Assembly (NCBI RefSeq): GCF_900176565.1
Contig: NZ_FXEH01000005.1
Span: 1,079,384-1,143,383, forward strand
Direction: 5' to 3'
Source: Thalassobacillus devorans
GTDB lineage: Bacteria; Bacillota; Bacilli; Bacillales; Halobacillaceae
DNA: 64,000 bases
Below are positions 1 through 8,452 of the stretch, piece by piece; positions within the stretch are counted from its first letter, which is position 1, and each line of letters begins with the position of its first letter. The notes under the pieces were generated by a model. That model made no database searches, was not told the DNA's origin, and saw nothing but the letters and a program-made list of their open reading frames with translations. Both the position numbers and the translations under genes were made by a program.

Positions 1-300
1 ATTCAATAAGGATAGAGGCATCAGCCCGGCATTGTTAACCAGGGCATCAATCTGACCAAATTCTTCAATCGCATGTTGAGCTAATTGTTCCATTTCCTCC
101 GCACTGGTAACATCGGTAGCTTTGTAAGTGGCCTCTCCACCACCCTGGTTGATCTTGTCTCTCAATTCTTGTAACCGTTCCTCGCGGCGTGCGGCCAAGA
201 CCAACTTCGCGCCTTTTGAGGATAGTTCTTTGGCGGTTTCTTCACCAATTCCGCTGGAAGCTCCAGTAATAATGACAACTTTATCTTGTAAATTAGGCAT
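1..300 (-). CDS. SDR family oxidoreductase (C-terminus beyond window)
   Basis: The 5' part of a short-chain dehydrogenase/reductase gene whose 3' end lies outside the window. The first 100 codons show the Rossmann cofactor motif TGASSGIG near residues 12-19 and the NNAG motif near residue 91, which together identify the classical SDR fold that uses NAD(P)H. The ATG at 300 follows AAGGAGG, so this start is well supported. The substrate cannot be read from the visible part, because the Tyr-x3-Lys catalytic pair and substrate loop are missing. The gene diverges from the LOG gene at 483. Confidence 0.9.
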   Translation of the reverse strand, partial: MPNLQDKVVIITGASSGIGEETAKELSSKGAKLVLAARREERLQELRDKINQGGGEATYKATDVTSAEEMEQLAQHAIEEFGQIDALVNNAGLMPLSLLN

Positions 301-482
301 TCCAATGCCCTCCTTATAATTAATCTTTCAATCCCCCTATTCCATTCCACTTTCCATAGCTGCTAAACTTAGGTAGTGGCTCGCAAAAGCAAAAATAGTT
401 TTCTTTTTTGAAAGATTTACGGTTTTATCGCATAGAATTAGTGTAAGAATAATATAAGATGTTGTATCAGAGGAGGGAGTAA

Positions 483-1067
483 ATGGACAGGATTGCAGTG
501 TTTTGCGGAGCTAGTATGGGCGCATCCGATGTATATGCACAAGGTGCGAAATCATTAGGGAAAGAATTGGCCAGACAAAACATCACCCTTGTCTACGGCG
601 GAGCAAGTGTCGGCATGATGGGGGCCATTGCAAACGCCGTTCTTGAAGAAAATGGACAGGCTATCGGAGTTATGCCAGGTTTTCTTGATGAAAAAGAACA
701 TACCCACCAGCATTTATCCGAACTGATTGTCGTGGATTCGATGCATGAAAGAAAAGCGAAGATGGCAGAGCTAGCCGATGGGTTTATCGTAATGCCCGGC
801 GGAGCAGGAACGATGGAAGAATTCTTCGAAATTTTCACCTGGGCTCAGCTAGGACTTCATCGCAAACCGTTCGGCCTCTATAATATCAATCAATATTATG
901 AACCGCTTGTTGCATTGTTCAATCACATGGCCAAAGAGCGGTTTTTGGCAGAGGAACACCGAACAATGGCGTTAGTTGACGAGGATCCTGCCGGGCTGGT
1001 AAAGCAGCTTCTCCAATACAATGTTCCACGTGAAACAAAAGCCTATATATCGGAAGAACAAACATAA
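483..1067 (+). CDS. LOG family protein (TIGR00730), Rossmann-fold nucleotide phosphoribohydrolase-like
   Basis: A 194-residue protein, the usual length of the LOG (Lonely Guy) family. It carries the family's diagnostic PGGAGTMEE motif at residues 105-113 and the upstream MHERKAKM block at 87-94; these residues bind the phosphate and catalyse N-glycosidic hydrolysis of nucleoside monophosphates. Characterised members release cytokinin bases or cleave AMP to ribose 5-phosphate and adenine, but the bacterial role is often unclear. The start has a GAGGAGGGAG ribosome site. It appears to be monocistronic, closed by a hairpin terminator shared with the convergent carboxypeptidase gene. Confidence 0.92.
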   Translation: MDRIAVFCGASMGASDVYAQGAKSLGKELARQNITLVYGGASVGMMGAIANAVLEENGQAIGVMPGFLDEKEHTHQHLSELIVVDSMHERKAKMAELADGFIVMPGGAGTMEEFFEIFTWAQLGLHRKPFGLYNINQYYEPLVALFNHMAKERFLAEEHRTMALVDEDPAGLVKQLLQYNVPRETKAYISEEQT

Positions 1068-1073
1068 AAAATA

Positions 1074-1107
1074 CAGACCAGCAGGAATGCGGTCTGCATT
1101 TTTTATT
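1074..1107. terminator. Bidirectional intrinsic terminator
   Basis: A CAGACC/GGTCTG stem with an 11-nt loop, flanked by an A-run on the left and a T-run on the right. It sits between the convergent ends of the LOG gene and the M14 peptidase gene and can serve both. Confidence 0.7.
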
Positions 1108-1116
1108 GCTATCGTT

Positions 1117-2328
1117 TTAAAAACCGTAATCTTGGTCGCGATCTGTTAGCGGGATATCATAATACCGATCAGCATCAATTTCATATACGTCTCCGGAGGC
1201 CACCTGATCGATGATACCATAAACACCGAGCTCAACAGCTTTTACCAGCTGTCCCCGTTTCTTTTGACCATAGCTTTGTGTCTGGCCGGTTACTTCAAAC
1301 AGTACGGAACCGCTTCCGTTCAAGGCGAACGAACCGAGCGCAGTTCCTGGAAGGTTGAGGTTCTGCGGGTACAGAGTAATATTATCAAACGGTGAATCTC
1401 CTCGCTCCTGCAGCGCATCGTAAGCCGCCACATTCAACTGCCTGGAGAATTCGAAATCGTAAGTGTCGGCATACTCGCTATATTCTCCTCCTTCTTCACT
1501 GTTCGGATCAGGGATAAAGTCACCTGAAATCGAAAGGGTGACTTTGTCATCGCTTCCTTCTACATAATATTCACCCTGGTGGTGAAGGTCGACGAAAACA
1601 TCCACTTTCCCGTGCTCTTCCATCAAACCTTTGTAGACATCACGTACTGTTTGAGCTTCCGATGTAATGTACCATCCTGGCTTGGTGGAATTAGCAGGAA
1701 AATCCTCAGGCTGTGGAACATAGTCCAGGTCAGGGTTGAAGTCACGGTTGACGTCAAAACCTGGCTGGGAGGCATAATCCCAGTACTGGTTCGTATAAGT
1801 ATAGTAGTTCCAGGAAGGCTGAGCATCTTCAAGCTGTGGAAAATCTTCCACAACATCTTCCCATGCCATATCATTTCCCCGGCGATTCAGTTCCGTTGCA
1901 TCCGGGTTGACCATCGGCATCGCTACAATCGTAACCTCTTCTCGCAGCTGCTTCATCTCAGGAGAATTACTGGAACCGATGTTTTGCAGCAGGTTCAGCA
2001 ACGCGGCTGTTCCTGTCTTTTCATTTCCGTGAATTTCACTTTGGAGCAATAGAACTTTATCTCCTGTTCCAACAGTCGCCGTATAGATTTCACGGTTCTG
2101 GTTGGAATAACCGGCTACCTCTACATCGACAACCCCCTGGCTGCTCTTTTCAATTTGAGCCAGTTTGTTGCTCAATTCCTCATGACTGATAAACCCATTG
2201 ATGGAATATTCCTGGTTTATCGGTGTACCTGGATTCGTCCCGTGGGAATCGGCATAAACAGGAGCGGCGAGACCAGCTGTCAGAACGACGGAACTGCACA
2301 GCAAAGCGAGTTTGTTCTTTTTCGTCAA
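1117..2328 (-). CDS. Secreted M14-family zinc carboxypeptidase
   Basis: A 403-residue exported metallopeptidase. Residues 1-26 form a Sec signal peptide (KK, hydrophobic core, VYA-D cleavage). Zinc ligands fit the M14 pattern: HGNE at 100-103 (HxxE) and a histidine in DLHH at 248-251. VNRDFNP at 194-200 supplies the substrate-carboxylate Asn/Arg pair, and the catalytic Glu is in FEVTG near 345. M14 enzymes remove C-terminal residues or process peptidoglycan peptides; specificity cannot be read here. The mature domain is acidic, which suits a salt-exposed protein. It is transcribed alone and converges on the LOG gene. Confidence 0.9.
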   Translation of the reverse strand: MTKKNKLALLCSSVVLTAGLAAPVYADSHGTNPGTPINQEYSINGFISHEELSNKLAQIEKSSQGVVDVEVAGYSNQNREIYTATVGTGDKVLLLQSEIHGNEKTGTAALLNLLQNIGSSNSPEMKQLREEVTIVAMPMVNPDATELNRRGNDMAWEDVVEDFPQLEDAQPSWNYYTYTNQYWDYASQPGFDVNRDFNPDLDYVPQPEDFPANSTKPGWYITSEAQTVRDVYKGLMEEHGKVDVFVDLHHQGEYYVEGSDDKVTLSISGDFIPDPNSEEGGEYSEYADTYDFEFSRQLNVAAYDALQERGDSPFDNITLYPQNLNLPGTALGSFALNGSGSVLFEVTGQTQSYGQKKRGQLVKAVELGVYGIIDQVASGDVYEIDADRYYDIPLTDRDQDYGF

Positions 2329-2520
2329 TGAAATTCCTCCTCATAAATTCAGAATATTCAACTTTATTCGTTCTTTTTCTACCAGTTCCTTTTGAAAAAT
2401 GTAAAAACAGAACGTTCGGCTCACTAATTTAGGAATTATGGTTCATGTCTCAGACATGTGTTCTCAAAAGATTACGAGACTGTATAATAGAAAGATAGTA
2501 TGGATAAAGGAGCTGATGTT

Positions 2521-3183
2521 ATGGCGAAAAGCAGAATCGGACTGGCTGGAATCGGCAAATTGGGAAGGGCGATGATGAATCATTGGTATCGGCAGGAGGT
2601 CTCCCTTGGTATCTTTCATCCCGAGCAGCAGAAAGTAAAGAGTTTCATCAACGATTATCCGAACGGCTACCAGGTAAAAGCAATCAGCGAACTGGACATT
2701 GTACTTCTGGCACTGCCTGCGGATGCCATCATCCCTTTTCTCCATCATCATAAAAACACCGAAACGCTATTTATTAATATGGCAACATCCTTAATGACAG
2801 AGGATATTAAAAATGCATTTCCAGACGTGCACCTTGCAGGTCTGAAATTCATGGGACATGCCACTGACCTGCAAGAGCATGGAAATGGGCTGTTTATCAG
2901 TGAACAAACCCTGCCTGATTCTCTTATCGGTCTCTTCCAAAAAGTCGGAAGTATAGAAAATGATAATGAGGAGGTCGTGATCAACGTTAATAAACTGGCT
3001 ACCTACCATGCTGTAAAAGCTGCTGTAGAAATAGAAGAACAATTCGAAAAAAAAGGACTCCCTGCTAAATATAAGGAAAGAGCATGGCGTTCACTGGCAC
3101 CAGAAGTCATGCGCTCTTACAGCGAAGGAAAACTCGGGCACTTTGGTCAGGAAGTTGTGAAAGAAGTGAAGGGTGAAAAATAG
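2521..3183 (+). CDS. NAD(P)-binding protein of the ProC / F420-oxidoreductase type
   Basis: About 220 residues. The N-terminal motif GLAGIGKLGRAMM (residues 6-18) is a GxGxxG-type dinucleotide-binding turn as in pyrroline-5-carboxylate reductase-like proteins and ComER. It is shorter than ProC (about 270 residues), and the usual ProC C-terminal dimerisation helices are reduced, so it may not be a proline enzyme. I prefer the ATG at 2521, with AAAGGAG 7 nt upstream, over the ATG at 2500, which lacks a ribosome site. A TATAAT box lies at 2483-2488. No functional partner is adjacent; the substrate is unknown. Confidence 0.7.
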   Translation: MAKSRIGLAGIGKLGRAMMNHWYRQEVSLGIFHPEQQKVKSFINDYPNGYQVKAISELDIVLLALPADAIIPFLHHHKNTETLFINMATSLMTEDIKNAFPDVHLAGLKFMGHATDLQEHGNGLFISEQTLPDSLIGLFQKVGSIENDNEEVVINVNKLATYHAVKAAVEIEEQFEKKGLPAKYKERAWRSLAPEVMRSYSEGKLGHFGQEVVKEVKGEK

Positions 3184-3265
3184 AATCATTTTTTCTGTAA
3201 AACAATGGAAGTAACATGGTTGTGCTACAATAACGCAGGAAGTGTTTATACAAGGAGTTAAAAAA

Positions 3266-3469
3266 TTGAAGAATACAAAAGCTTTAGAAAGAAAAGCAAC
3301 CGTACTCCAGACAGTCTCCCTTTTATTAGCCGTACTGGCCATCGTCCTGAAAGCCATCGGTGAAGGGAACGGCCTATTATTTATCGTCACCGTGGTTCTG
3401 GCCATAGTCGTGGCAGCCTGGTGGAGTTATACCAAATACAAAATGATTAAACCAGGTCAACGTAAATGA
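3266..3469 (+). CDS. Small two-helix membrane protein
   Basis: A 67-residue protein with a basic N-terminus and two hydrophobic helices (about residues 13-32 and 36-54), ending in a basic KYKMIKPGQRK tail. I chose the TTG at 3266 because AAGGAG lies 8 nt upstream; the GTG at 3242 would contain that ribosome site inside the gene. An extended -10 (TGCTACAAT) lies at 3223-3231, and a strong terminator follows at 3475, so it is probably its own transcription unit. I do not recognise the family. Confidence 0.65.
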   Translation: MKNTKALERKATVLQTVSLLLAVLAIVLKAIGEGNGLLFIVTVVLAIVVAAWWSYTKYKMIKPGQRK

Positions 3470-3474
3470 AAACG

Positions 3475-3506
3475 CTCCGGGCAAAAACCCTTGCCCGGAG
3501 TTTTTT
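3475..3506 (+). terminator. Intrinsic terminator
   Basis: A perfect 10-bp stem (CTCCGGGCAA with TTGCCCGGAG) and a 6-nt loop, followed by six T, just after the small membrane protein gene. Confidence 0.9.
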
Positions 3507-3516
3507 GTACCTCTTA

Positions 3517-3693
3517 CTATTTACTACCGTTTTCCTTATCTCTAACGAGTATAGTAAAGATCAATCCTCCTATGGTTCCTCCGATAAGCATAGTTATCCA
3601 CCATCCCCAGTCAAAATCACCCGTCCATACCCCTTTTATTAGAAATGCAATAGAAAAACCAATTAAAATTCCTGCTAGAATGTTAAGTTTCAT
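3517..3693 (-). CDS. Small two-helix membrane protein
   Basis: A 58-residue protein with two predicted transmembrane helices (about residues 4-22 and 32-50), a WGWW turn between them and a charged tail (RDKENGSK). The ATG at 3693 has an AGGGG site upstream; a TTG two codons earlier is the alternative. It lies downstream of the endonuclease gene on the same strand with a 24-nt gap, so co-transcription is possible. Not recognised as a named family. Confidence 0.55.
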   Translation of the reverse strand: MKLNILAGILIGFSIAFLIKGVWTGDFDWGWWITMLIGGTIGGLIFTILVRDKENGSK

Positions 3694-3723
3694 TACCAAC
3701 CCCTATTCCATAAAGCATCATCT

Positions 3724-4623
3724 TTAACTAAATTTCATCATTTCTTCAGGAAAGTCAATAAAAGGATTACGGTTACCCTGGATTCCCTGGATCGCCTGGT
3801 TACGATGACGTTCGTAAATCGTCGGTGGAAAGTTACTGTGCCAATCATACAACAGGGCAACATCAATCTTCTTTCGATAGGCTGGTTCAATTTTGTCCGG
3901 GTAGCGAAGCAAAAAGTAAAGCATCGCCCTGGCGACAGTGCCTTTGGCGTATTCCGGTTCAAATAATTCATTTTCTGCTTTACCACAGGATTCTACTATA
4001 CGTTCGGTGTCGATGGAGCCTGGATTGTAATTCTCAAAATCATGATAAGGGTAGTTGCTTCTTATCGAGTTACACAAGGGATCACACGTGAATAGCTGAT
4101 GGATATCGCCTCGCATCGGCTCTTTGGCATCATACCAGGATTGCGGGACGGTGTGTTCACAATTAAATTTCAGCTGGCTTGCGATTTGTATCAATTGAGC
4201 TTTGGCCGCACCTTTACCTGATACTTGTTCCAGGACCTGTTTGCGCTTGATCGAAGTTTCATAGTCTTCCCGGATCACATCTTCCACCTCGCGCTTTTCC
4301 CCGGAATAAATACTTTTCAGGTCTCCGTCCGGACGCAGGTCCACCCATGGATAGACATATTCACCAGGATCATATCTCACTGGATTGGTGTGTGTTTGTT
4401 CCAGCAGATTCTCGAGTTTTCTCATGGTATCCGGATCAGCAAAATCGATGCACCGATAGTATGCTTTCCGATTCTGTCGATCCTTGTCTTCGTCATAATA
4501 GGTTTTCTCATTGTTCCTGAGGGCATTTTTGTTGGTCTTCACCCTGGCCAGAATTTTATGAAGCTGGTGCCGATCGGTCGTAACAGCTAACAGGGCTTCC
4601 TTTTGTTGATTGGTAAATGTCAC
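3724..4623 (-). CDS. Endonuclease I family nuclease (PF04231-like)
   Basis: A 299-residue protein. The beta-beta-alpha metal nuclease core is visible: CEHTVPQSW (about 155-163, catalytic His and metal-binding region), GDIHQLF (about 172-178), a conserved Asn/Arg block (CNSIRSNYP), KGTVARAMLY, and the closing GNRNPFIDFPE. The order matches endonuclease I / Bsn-type nucleases. Known members (E. coli EndA, B. subtilis Bsn) are exported, but this one shows no signal peptide from either possible start. I chose the GTG at 4623 (GGAGG 7 nt upstream) over the GTG at 4677. It follows the VWA gene by 55 nt on the same strand. Confidence 0.85.
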   Translation of the reverse strand: MTFTNQQKEALLAVTTDRHQLHKILARVKTNKNALRNNEKTYYDEDKDRQNRKAYYRCIDFADPDTMRKLENLLEQTHTNPVRYDPGEYVYPWVDLRPDGDLKSIYSGEKREVEDVIREDYETSIKRKQVLEQVSGKGAAKAQLIQIASQLKFNCEHTVPQSWYDAKEPMRGDIHQLFTCDPLCNSIRSNYPYHDFENYNPGSIDTERIVESCGKAENELFEPEYAKGTVARAMLYFLLRYPDKIEPAYRKKIDVALLYDWHSNFPPTIYERHRNQAIQGIQGNRNPFIDFPEEMMKFS

Positions 4624-4678
4624 CTGTTTCCCTCCTGACTGCGGGAACCGATCGATCGGCCCCCAGAATAATCTCACC

Positions 4679-5926
4679 TTAATCCCGCTTTCTTCGCTTC
4701 ATCTGCCGGTATTTCTCAGCATGGAGTTCCTTTCTTGTCTGCTTGGAATAATCGAAATCCGCAAGCTTCTCTTTCATGACTGCCGATTCTACTAATAGCT
4801 CCTCATCTCCCAGTTCGTTGGCCATATCTTCCATATGGGAGATGTTGCTATATAATAGATTCTTGCCTTCTTCAAAATCTCCTTCATCGAATAATTGCAA
4901 CGCCTGCTCCAACGTTTGGGCAGACTTAGTTATTTGCACCTTATCTACCTCAGGATCACTGAATTGCGTCAATTTTCCGAGGTCTTTCGTATAGGTAACA
5001 GAGACAGGATGAACGAAGGAGTGCGGTTTTGCTCTTTCCGTGACGTCGACGAATGAACCTGCGACTTGCATCACCTCTTCCTCTCCTTCCATGCCTGGCG
5101 GGACAGCACATTCAATCAAAAGCGATTTCATTTCCTTCGCATAGAGATCGCCCAGTTTGATTTCCACTCCACCAGCTGTTTCACGGGCTTCGTAACCAAG
5201 CACACTTTTAATGCTCACTCCCTCAGCGGGATTTAGCGTCAGGGTTACATTTTGGCCAACAACAGATAGAAGGCCCTCTAATTCTTTGGCAAAAATGTCC
5301 GGGATTGCTTCAACCTTGTCAATAAAATAAAAGGTACCCTTGCCTGCATCTGCAATTGTCTCCAATAATTCTTCGTCAAAGTGCTCGCTGACACCCATAG
5401 TGGTCATAACGGCCCCGGCTGTGTTGTAGTCTTCTGTAATATATTTAAGCTGGTCGATATCCGTGATTCCGGCATTAGCTACACCATCTGAGAGCAGCAG
5501 AACCCGGTTGACATAGTCGTCGACCGGCTGCTGGAGCACGTTCTGACAACCCTGGATTAATCCTCCGCTCAAATTAGTTATTCCCCGTGTTTCGATTGCG
5601 TCGATGGTGTTTTTCAAGCCATCTTTATGGGTGACTGGCTGTGCATCAAAGAGTGTGTCCACCTCTCCGTCGAAGACAACCATATTCATCAAATCCTGAT
5701 CAGAAAGCTGATTTACAACGAACTTGCTTGCTTCTTTACAGTATTCCAGGGGTTTTCCTGTCATCGACCCGCTCCGGTCCAATACAACCGACAGATTAAT
5801 CGGGGAACGGTTCAATGCTTTTACATCATCTGCGGTCAGCTCCAGCAAAAGGTACAAGGAATCTTTGCCGGTCGTCGGCACATACGGGTACTGAAGGGCG
5901 TAGGTAAAACTTACAGACTTGCTCAT
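4679..5926 (-). CDS. VWA-domain protein
   Basis: A 415-residue protein with a von Willebrand A domain at about residues 40-215. The metal-ion-dependent adhesion site is intact: DRSGSM, then the Thr in ITNLSGG and the Asp in LLLSDG. N-terminal and C-terminal beta-rich segments flank it, and the last 80 residues are charged and helical. There is no signal peptide or membrane anchor, so it is probably cytoplasmic. The ATG at 5926 follows GAGGAG. It lies directly upstream of the endonuclease I-like gene, which suggests a joint function that I cannot name. Confidence 0.85.
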   Translation of the reverse strand: MSKSVSFTYALQYPYVPTTGKDSLYLLLELTADDVKALNRSPINLSVVLDRSGSMTGKPLEYCKEASKFVVNQLSDQDLMNMVVFDGEVDTLFDAQPVTHKDGLKNTIDAIETRGITNLSGGLIQGCQNVLQQPVDDYVNRVLLLSDGVANAGITDIDQLKYITEDYNTAGAVMTTMGVSEHFDEELLETIADAGKGTFYFIDKVEAIPDIFAKELEGLLSVVGQNVTLTLNPAEGVSIKSVLGYEARETAGGVEIKLGDLYAKEMKSLLIECAVPPGMEGEEEVMQVAGSFVDVTERAKPHSFVHPVSVTYTKDLGKLTQFSDPEVDKVQITKSAQTLEQALQLFDEGDFEEGKNLLYSNISHMEDMANELGDEELLVESAVMKEKLADFDYSKQTRKELHAEKYRQMKRRKRD

Positions 5927-6015
5927 GCTTAACACTCCTCTATTGTAAATGGTAATTAGAGGATAGCACTGCACGAGTCCTCCACCCTATCTAAAAATTG
6001 TATGGGTATCCGAAC

Positions 6016-6050
6016 ACCCCGGGTCCTCCAGAATCTGGTGGACCCGGGGT
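6016..6050. other. GC-rich 35-nt hairpin in the VWA-des divergent region
   Basis: ACCCCGGGTCC pairs perfectly with GGACCCGGGGT, followed inward by one T-T mismatch, a CCA/TGG pairing and a 5-nt loop. There is no T-run on either side, so it is not a normal terminator. It sits between the VWA start (5926) and the des promoter. The rest of the spacer, 5927-6177, holds only the des control elements. Confidence 0.6.
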
Positions 6051-6054
6051 AGAT

Positions 6055-6123
6055 TATATGACATTTGTCATATAGGCTACCTGACGTTTATGTCTTACAT
6101 CCATGACAGTATTTTTTTATGAT
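6055..6123 (+). promoter_or_regulatory. des promoter with candidate DesR operator
   Basis: A perfect inverted repeat, TATATGACA-TT-TGTCATATA, lies at 6055-6074. A promoter TTACAT (6095-6100), 17 bp, TATGAT (6118-6123) follows, which places the palindrome about 65 bp upstream of the start point. A further TGTC...GACA pair lies at 6091-6108, over the -35 box. Activation of des by phosphorylated DesR bound upstream of -35 is known in B. subtilis; assigning this palindrome to DesR is inference from position and from linkage to desKR. Confidence 0.65.
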
Positions 6124-6177
6124 AGGGATGGCGTAATTGAAAGCCATATTACTATGAACCATTAAGGAGTTAATTCC

Positions 6178-7230
6178 ATGACTGATCAAAAAAAACAAGC
6201 GCAACTGAAAAAGAAAGTTTCTGCCTTTGCTAAACCGGATACAATGGTTGGGGTTCGGCAGCTGATTAACACAATGGCGCCGCTTTTCCTACTATGGTTT
6301 CTTGCATACCAGAGTCTGTCCGTGTCGGTTTGGCTGACCCTTGCCCTTTCTGTGATGGCAGGCGGGTTTGTCGTACGGTTATTCATCATTTTTCATGACT
6401 GTACCCACCAATCGTTTTTCAAAAGCAATAAAGCGAACCGAATTGTCGGGACGATCACCGGGATTCTGACGCTGTTTCCTTTTGAGAAATGGAAGCGGGA
6501 GCACGCGATTCACCACGCCACCAGTGGTAATCTAGATAAGCGCGGCACCGGAGATATCTGGGTCATGACCGTGGAAGAATATAAAAAAGCCGGAACGTGG
6601 GAGCGGCTGGCGTACCGTTTTTATCGTAACCCGCTCGTCATGTTCGGCCTAGGACCGCTTTACTTGTTCCTGATCACCAACCGACTCAACCGTAAAGACG
6701 CCAAGAAAAAAGAACGCAGAAACACGTACCTGACCAACATATCGGTAGTTGTTCTCTATTCGATGTTGATTTGGGCAGTCGGCTGGCAGGCATTTTTGTT
6801 AATCCAGCTTCCCGTTCTATATGTTGCAGGGGCACTTGGCATTTGGTTATTTTACGTACAGCACCAATTCGAGGATTCCTACTTTGAAGAGGAAAGTGAG
6901 TGGGATTTCGTCAAAGCAGCTGTCGATGGCAGTTCCTATTACAAACTCCCGAAAGTACTGGAGTGGATTTCCGGAAGCATCGGCTACCATCATGTCCACC
7001 ACTTAAGTCCGAGAGTGCCTAACTATCATCTCGAAGAAGCGCATGAGTCAACACCGCCGCTTCAGAAGGCGACAACAATTACGATGGCTTCGAGTTTAGA
7101 ATCGCTCCGCTTCCGTTTGTATGATGAAGAGAATAAGACATTCGTCAGCTTCAAGGGAGTGAAGCAGCGCATGAAAAAACCGCAAGCTGCTAAACTGGCA
7201 ACTAAGCAGCCAGGATTCCAGCAAAAATAA
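6178..7230 (+). CDS. des: Acyl-lipid fatty acid desaturase
   Basis: A 350-residue integral membrane di-iron desaturase. All three histidine boxes are present: HDCTH (73-77), HAIHH (109-113) and HHVHH (271-275), with hydrophobic helices around 28-70 and 185-228. The family introduces a delta-5 double bond into phospholipid acyl chains, restoring membrane fluidity after cold shock. The following desK-desR genes are the thermosensor pair that controls it in B. subtilis, so the assignment is strong. An AAGGAG site precedes the ATG. The gene has its own terminator at 7233, separating its abundant message from desKR. Confidence 0.95.
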   Translation: MTDQKKQAQLKKKVSAFAKPDTMVGVRQLINTMAPLFLLWFLAYQSLSVSVWLTLALSVMAGGFVVRLFIIFHDCTHQSFFKSNKANRIVGTITGILTLFPFEKWKREHAIHHATSGNLDKRGTGDIWVMTVEEYKKAGTWERLAYRFYRNPLVMFGLGPLYLFLITNRLNRKDAKKKERRNTYLTNISVVVLYSMLIWAVGWQAFLLIQLPVLYVAGALGIWLFYVQHQFEDSYFEEESEWDFVKAAVDGSSYYKLPKVLEWISGSIGYHHVHHLSPRVPNYHLEEAHESTPPLQKATTITMASSLESLRFRLYDEENKTFVSFKGVKQRMKKPQAAKLATKQPGFQQK

Positions 7231-7232
7231 TC

Positions 7233-7270
7233 AAAAACACCCATTCATACAGCATGGAATGGGTGTTTTC
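7233..7270 (+). terminator. Intrinsic terminator after des
   Basis: AAACACCCATTC pairs with GAATGGGTGTTT around a 10-nt loop and ends in TTTTC. Some readthrough into desKR is likely, as no strong separate promoter is obvious in the 40 nt that remain. Confidence 0.8.
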
Positions 7271-7309
7271 TTGTACAATAAAGATAAGTAAGACAACAAG
7301 GAGGCCACT

Positions 7310-8452
7310 ATGCAGAACTGGTATCATATCATCCCGAAAAACACAGGACTCAGCATCTATGTCTGGATCATCTTCTGTGGTCTGCCATTCTTTTTCATTT
7401 TCCGGTCGTCTTCCGTTCTGGATATCGTGTTAGGCATTCTTATGGTACTGCTATTTTTCCTTGCCTACCGGTTATCCTTCATTTCCGATAACTGGATGGT
7501 CTATGTCTGGGTCAGTATCGAGATGGCGATCAGCATTGTGATGACGATCCTGTTCGGCTATATTTACTTCGCACTGTTTCTCGCGTTTTTCATCGGGAAT
7601 ATCCGGAGTAAAGCAGGTTTTCTAACCTTATATATTGTTCATCTCACGACGACTGTAGCGACGACGACGTTCGTTTTCATTATCAAAAATGAATCCCTGT
7701 TTCCTCACCTGCCATTTATTATCATCAGTGTGCTTGGGGTCATTTTGCTTCCGTTTACGATATACTACCGAAACAAAAGAATCGCACTCGAAGGACAACT
7801 GGAAGATGCTAACAAACGGATCTCCCAGCTGCGGGTAATTGAAGAACGGGAGAGGATCGCCCGGGATTTACACGATACTCTGGGGCAAAAGCTTTCTTTG
7901 ATCGGGTTGAAAAGCGATTTAGCCGGGAAGCTGTTGGAGGCGAAACCGGAAGCCGCCAAAAAAGAAATCCATGATATCAACCAGACGGCACGGACCGCTT
8001 TGAAGGAAGTACGGGAAATGGTGGCGAATATGAAAGGTGCCAAACTTGAAGAAGAAGTCATCCGTGTCCAGCAGTTACTGGAGGCAGCGCAGATCGAGTT
8101 CCAGCTTGAAGGTGATACGCATTTGAAGCATGCTCCCCCATTAGTCGAAAACGTGATGAGCATGAGTCTGAAAGAAGCATGCACGAATGTCGTCAAACAT
8201 AGTCAAGCGACGGTTTGTCGCATCCATGTCCAGCAGTCAAAGGAAAAGACAATGGTGGCCGTGGAAGATAACGGTACCGGCATTGCTAAGGAAAAAGCCG
8301 GCATGCACGGGCATGGCCTGCAAGGCATGAGAGAGCGCCTGGAATTTGTCAATGGAACCTTGGAAGTGTCCTCTCCACCAGGCGGTGGCACCAGCCTTTA
8401 CATTGAGGTGCCAAACATTATCCAATCAACCAAACAGGAGGAATCGGTATGA
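7310..8452 (+). CDS. desK: Thermosensor histidine kinase
   Basis: A 380-residue membrane kinase. Four to five transmembrane helices occupy about residues 12-153. A HisKA_3 dimerisation domain follows, with the phosphorylated histidine in RDLHDT at position 188, the same number as in B. subtilis DesK. The HATPase domain has an N box (KEACTNVVKHS) and glycine boxes (EDNGTGI, GHGLQGMRERL). DesK senses membrane thickening at low temperature and phosphorylates DesR. AAGGAGG precedes the ATG. The 3' end overlaps the desR start by 4 nt, indicating translational coupling. Confidence 0.95.
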   Translation: MQNWYHIIPKNTGLSIYVWIIFCGLPFFFIFRSSSVLDIVLGILMVLLFFLAYRLSFISDNWMVYVWVSIEMAISIVMTILFGYIYFALFLAFFIGNIRSKAGFLTLYIVHLTTTVATTTFVFIIKNESLFPHLPFIIISVLGVILLPFTIYYRNKRIALEGQLEDANKRISQLRVIEERERIARDLHDTLGQKLSLIGLKSDLAGKLLEAKPEAAKKEIHDINQTARTALKEVREMVANMKGAKLEEEVIRVQQLLEAAQIEFQLEGDTHLKHAPPLVENVMSMSLKEACTNVVKHSQATVCRIHVQQSKEKTMVAVEDNGTGIAKEKAGMHGHGLQGMRERLEFVNGTLEVSSPPGGGTSLYIEVPNIIQSTKQEESV

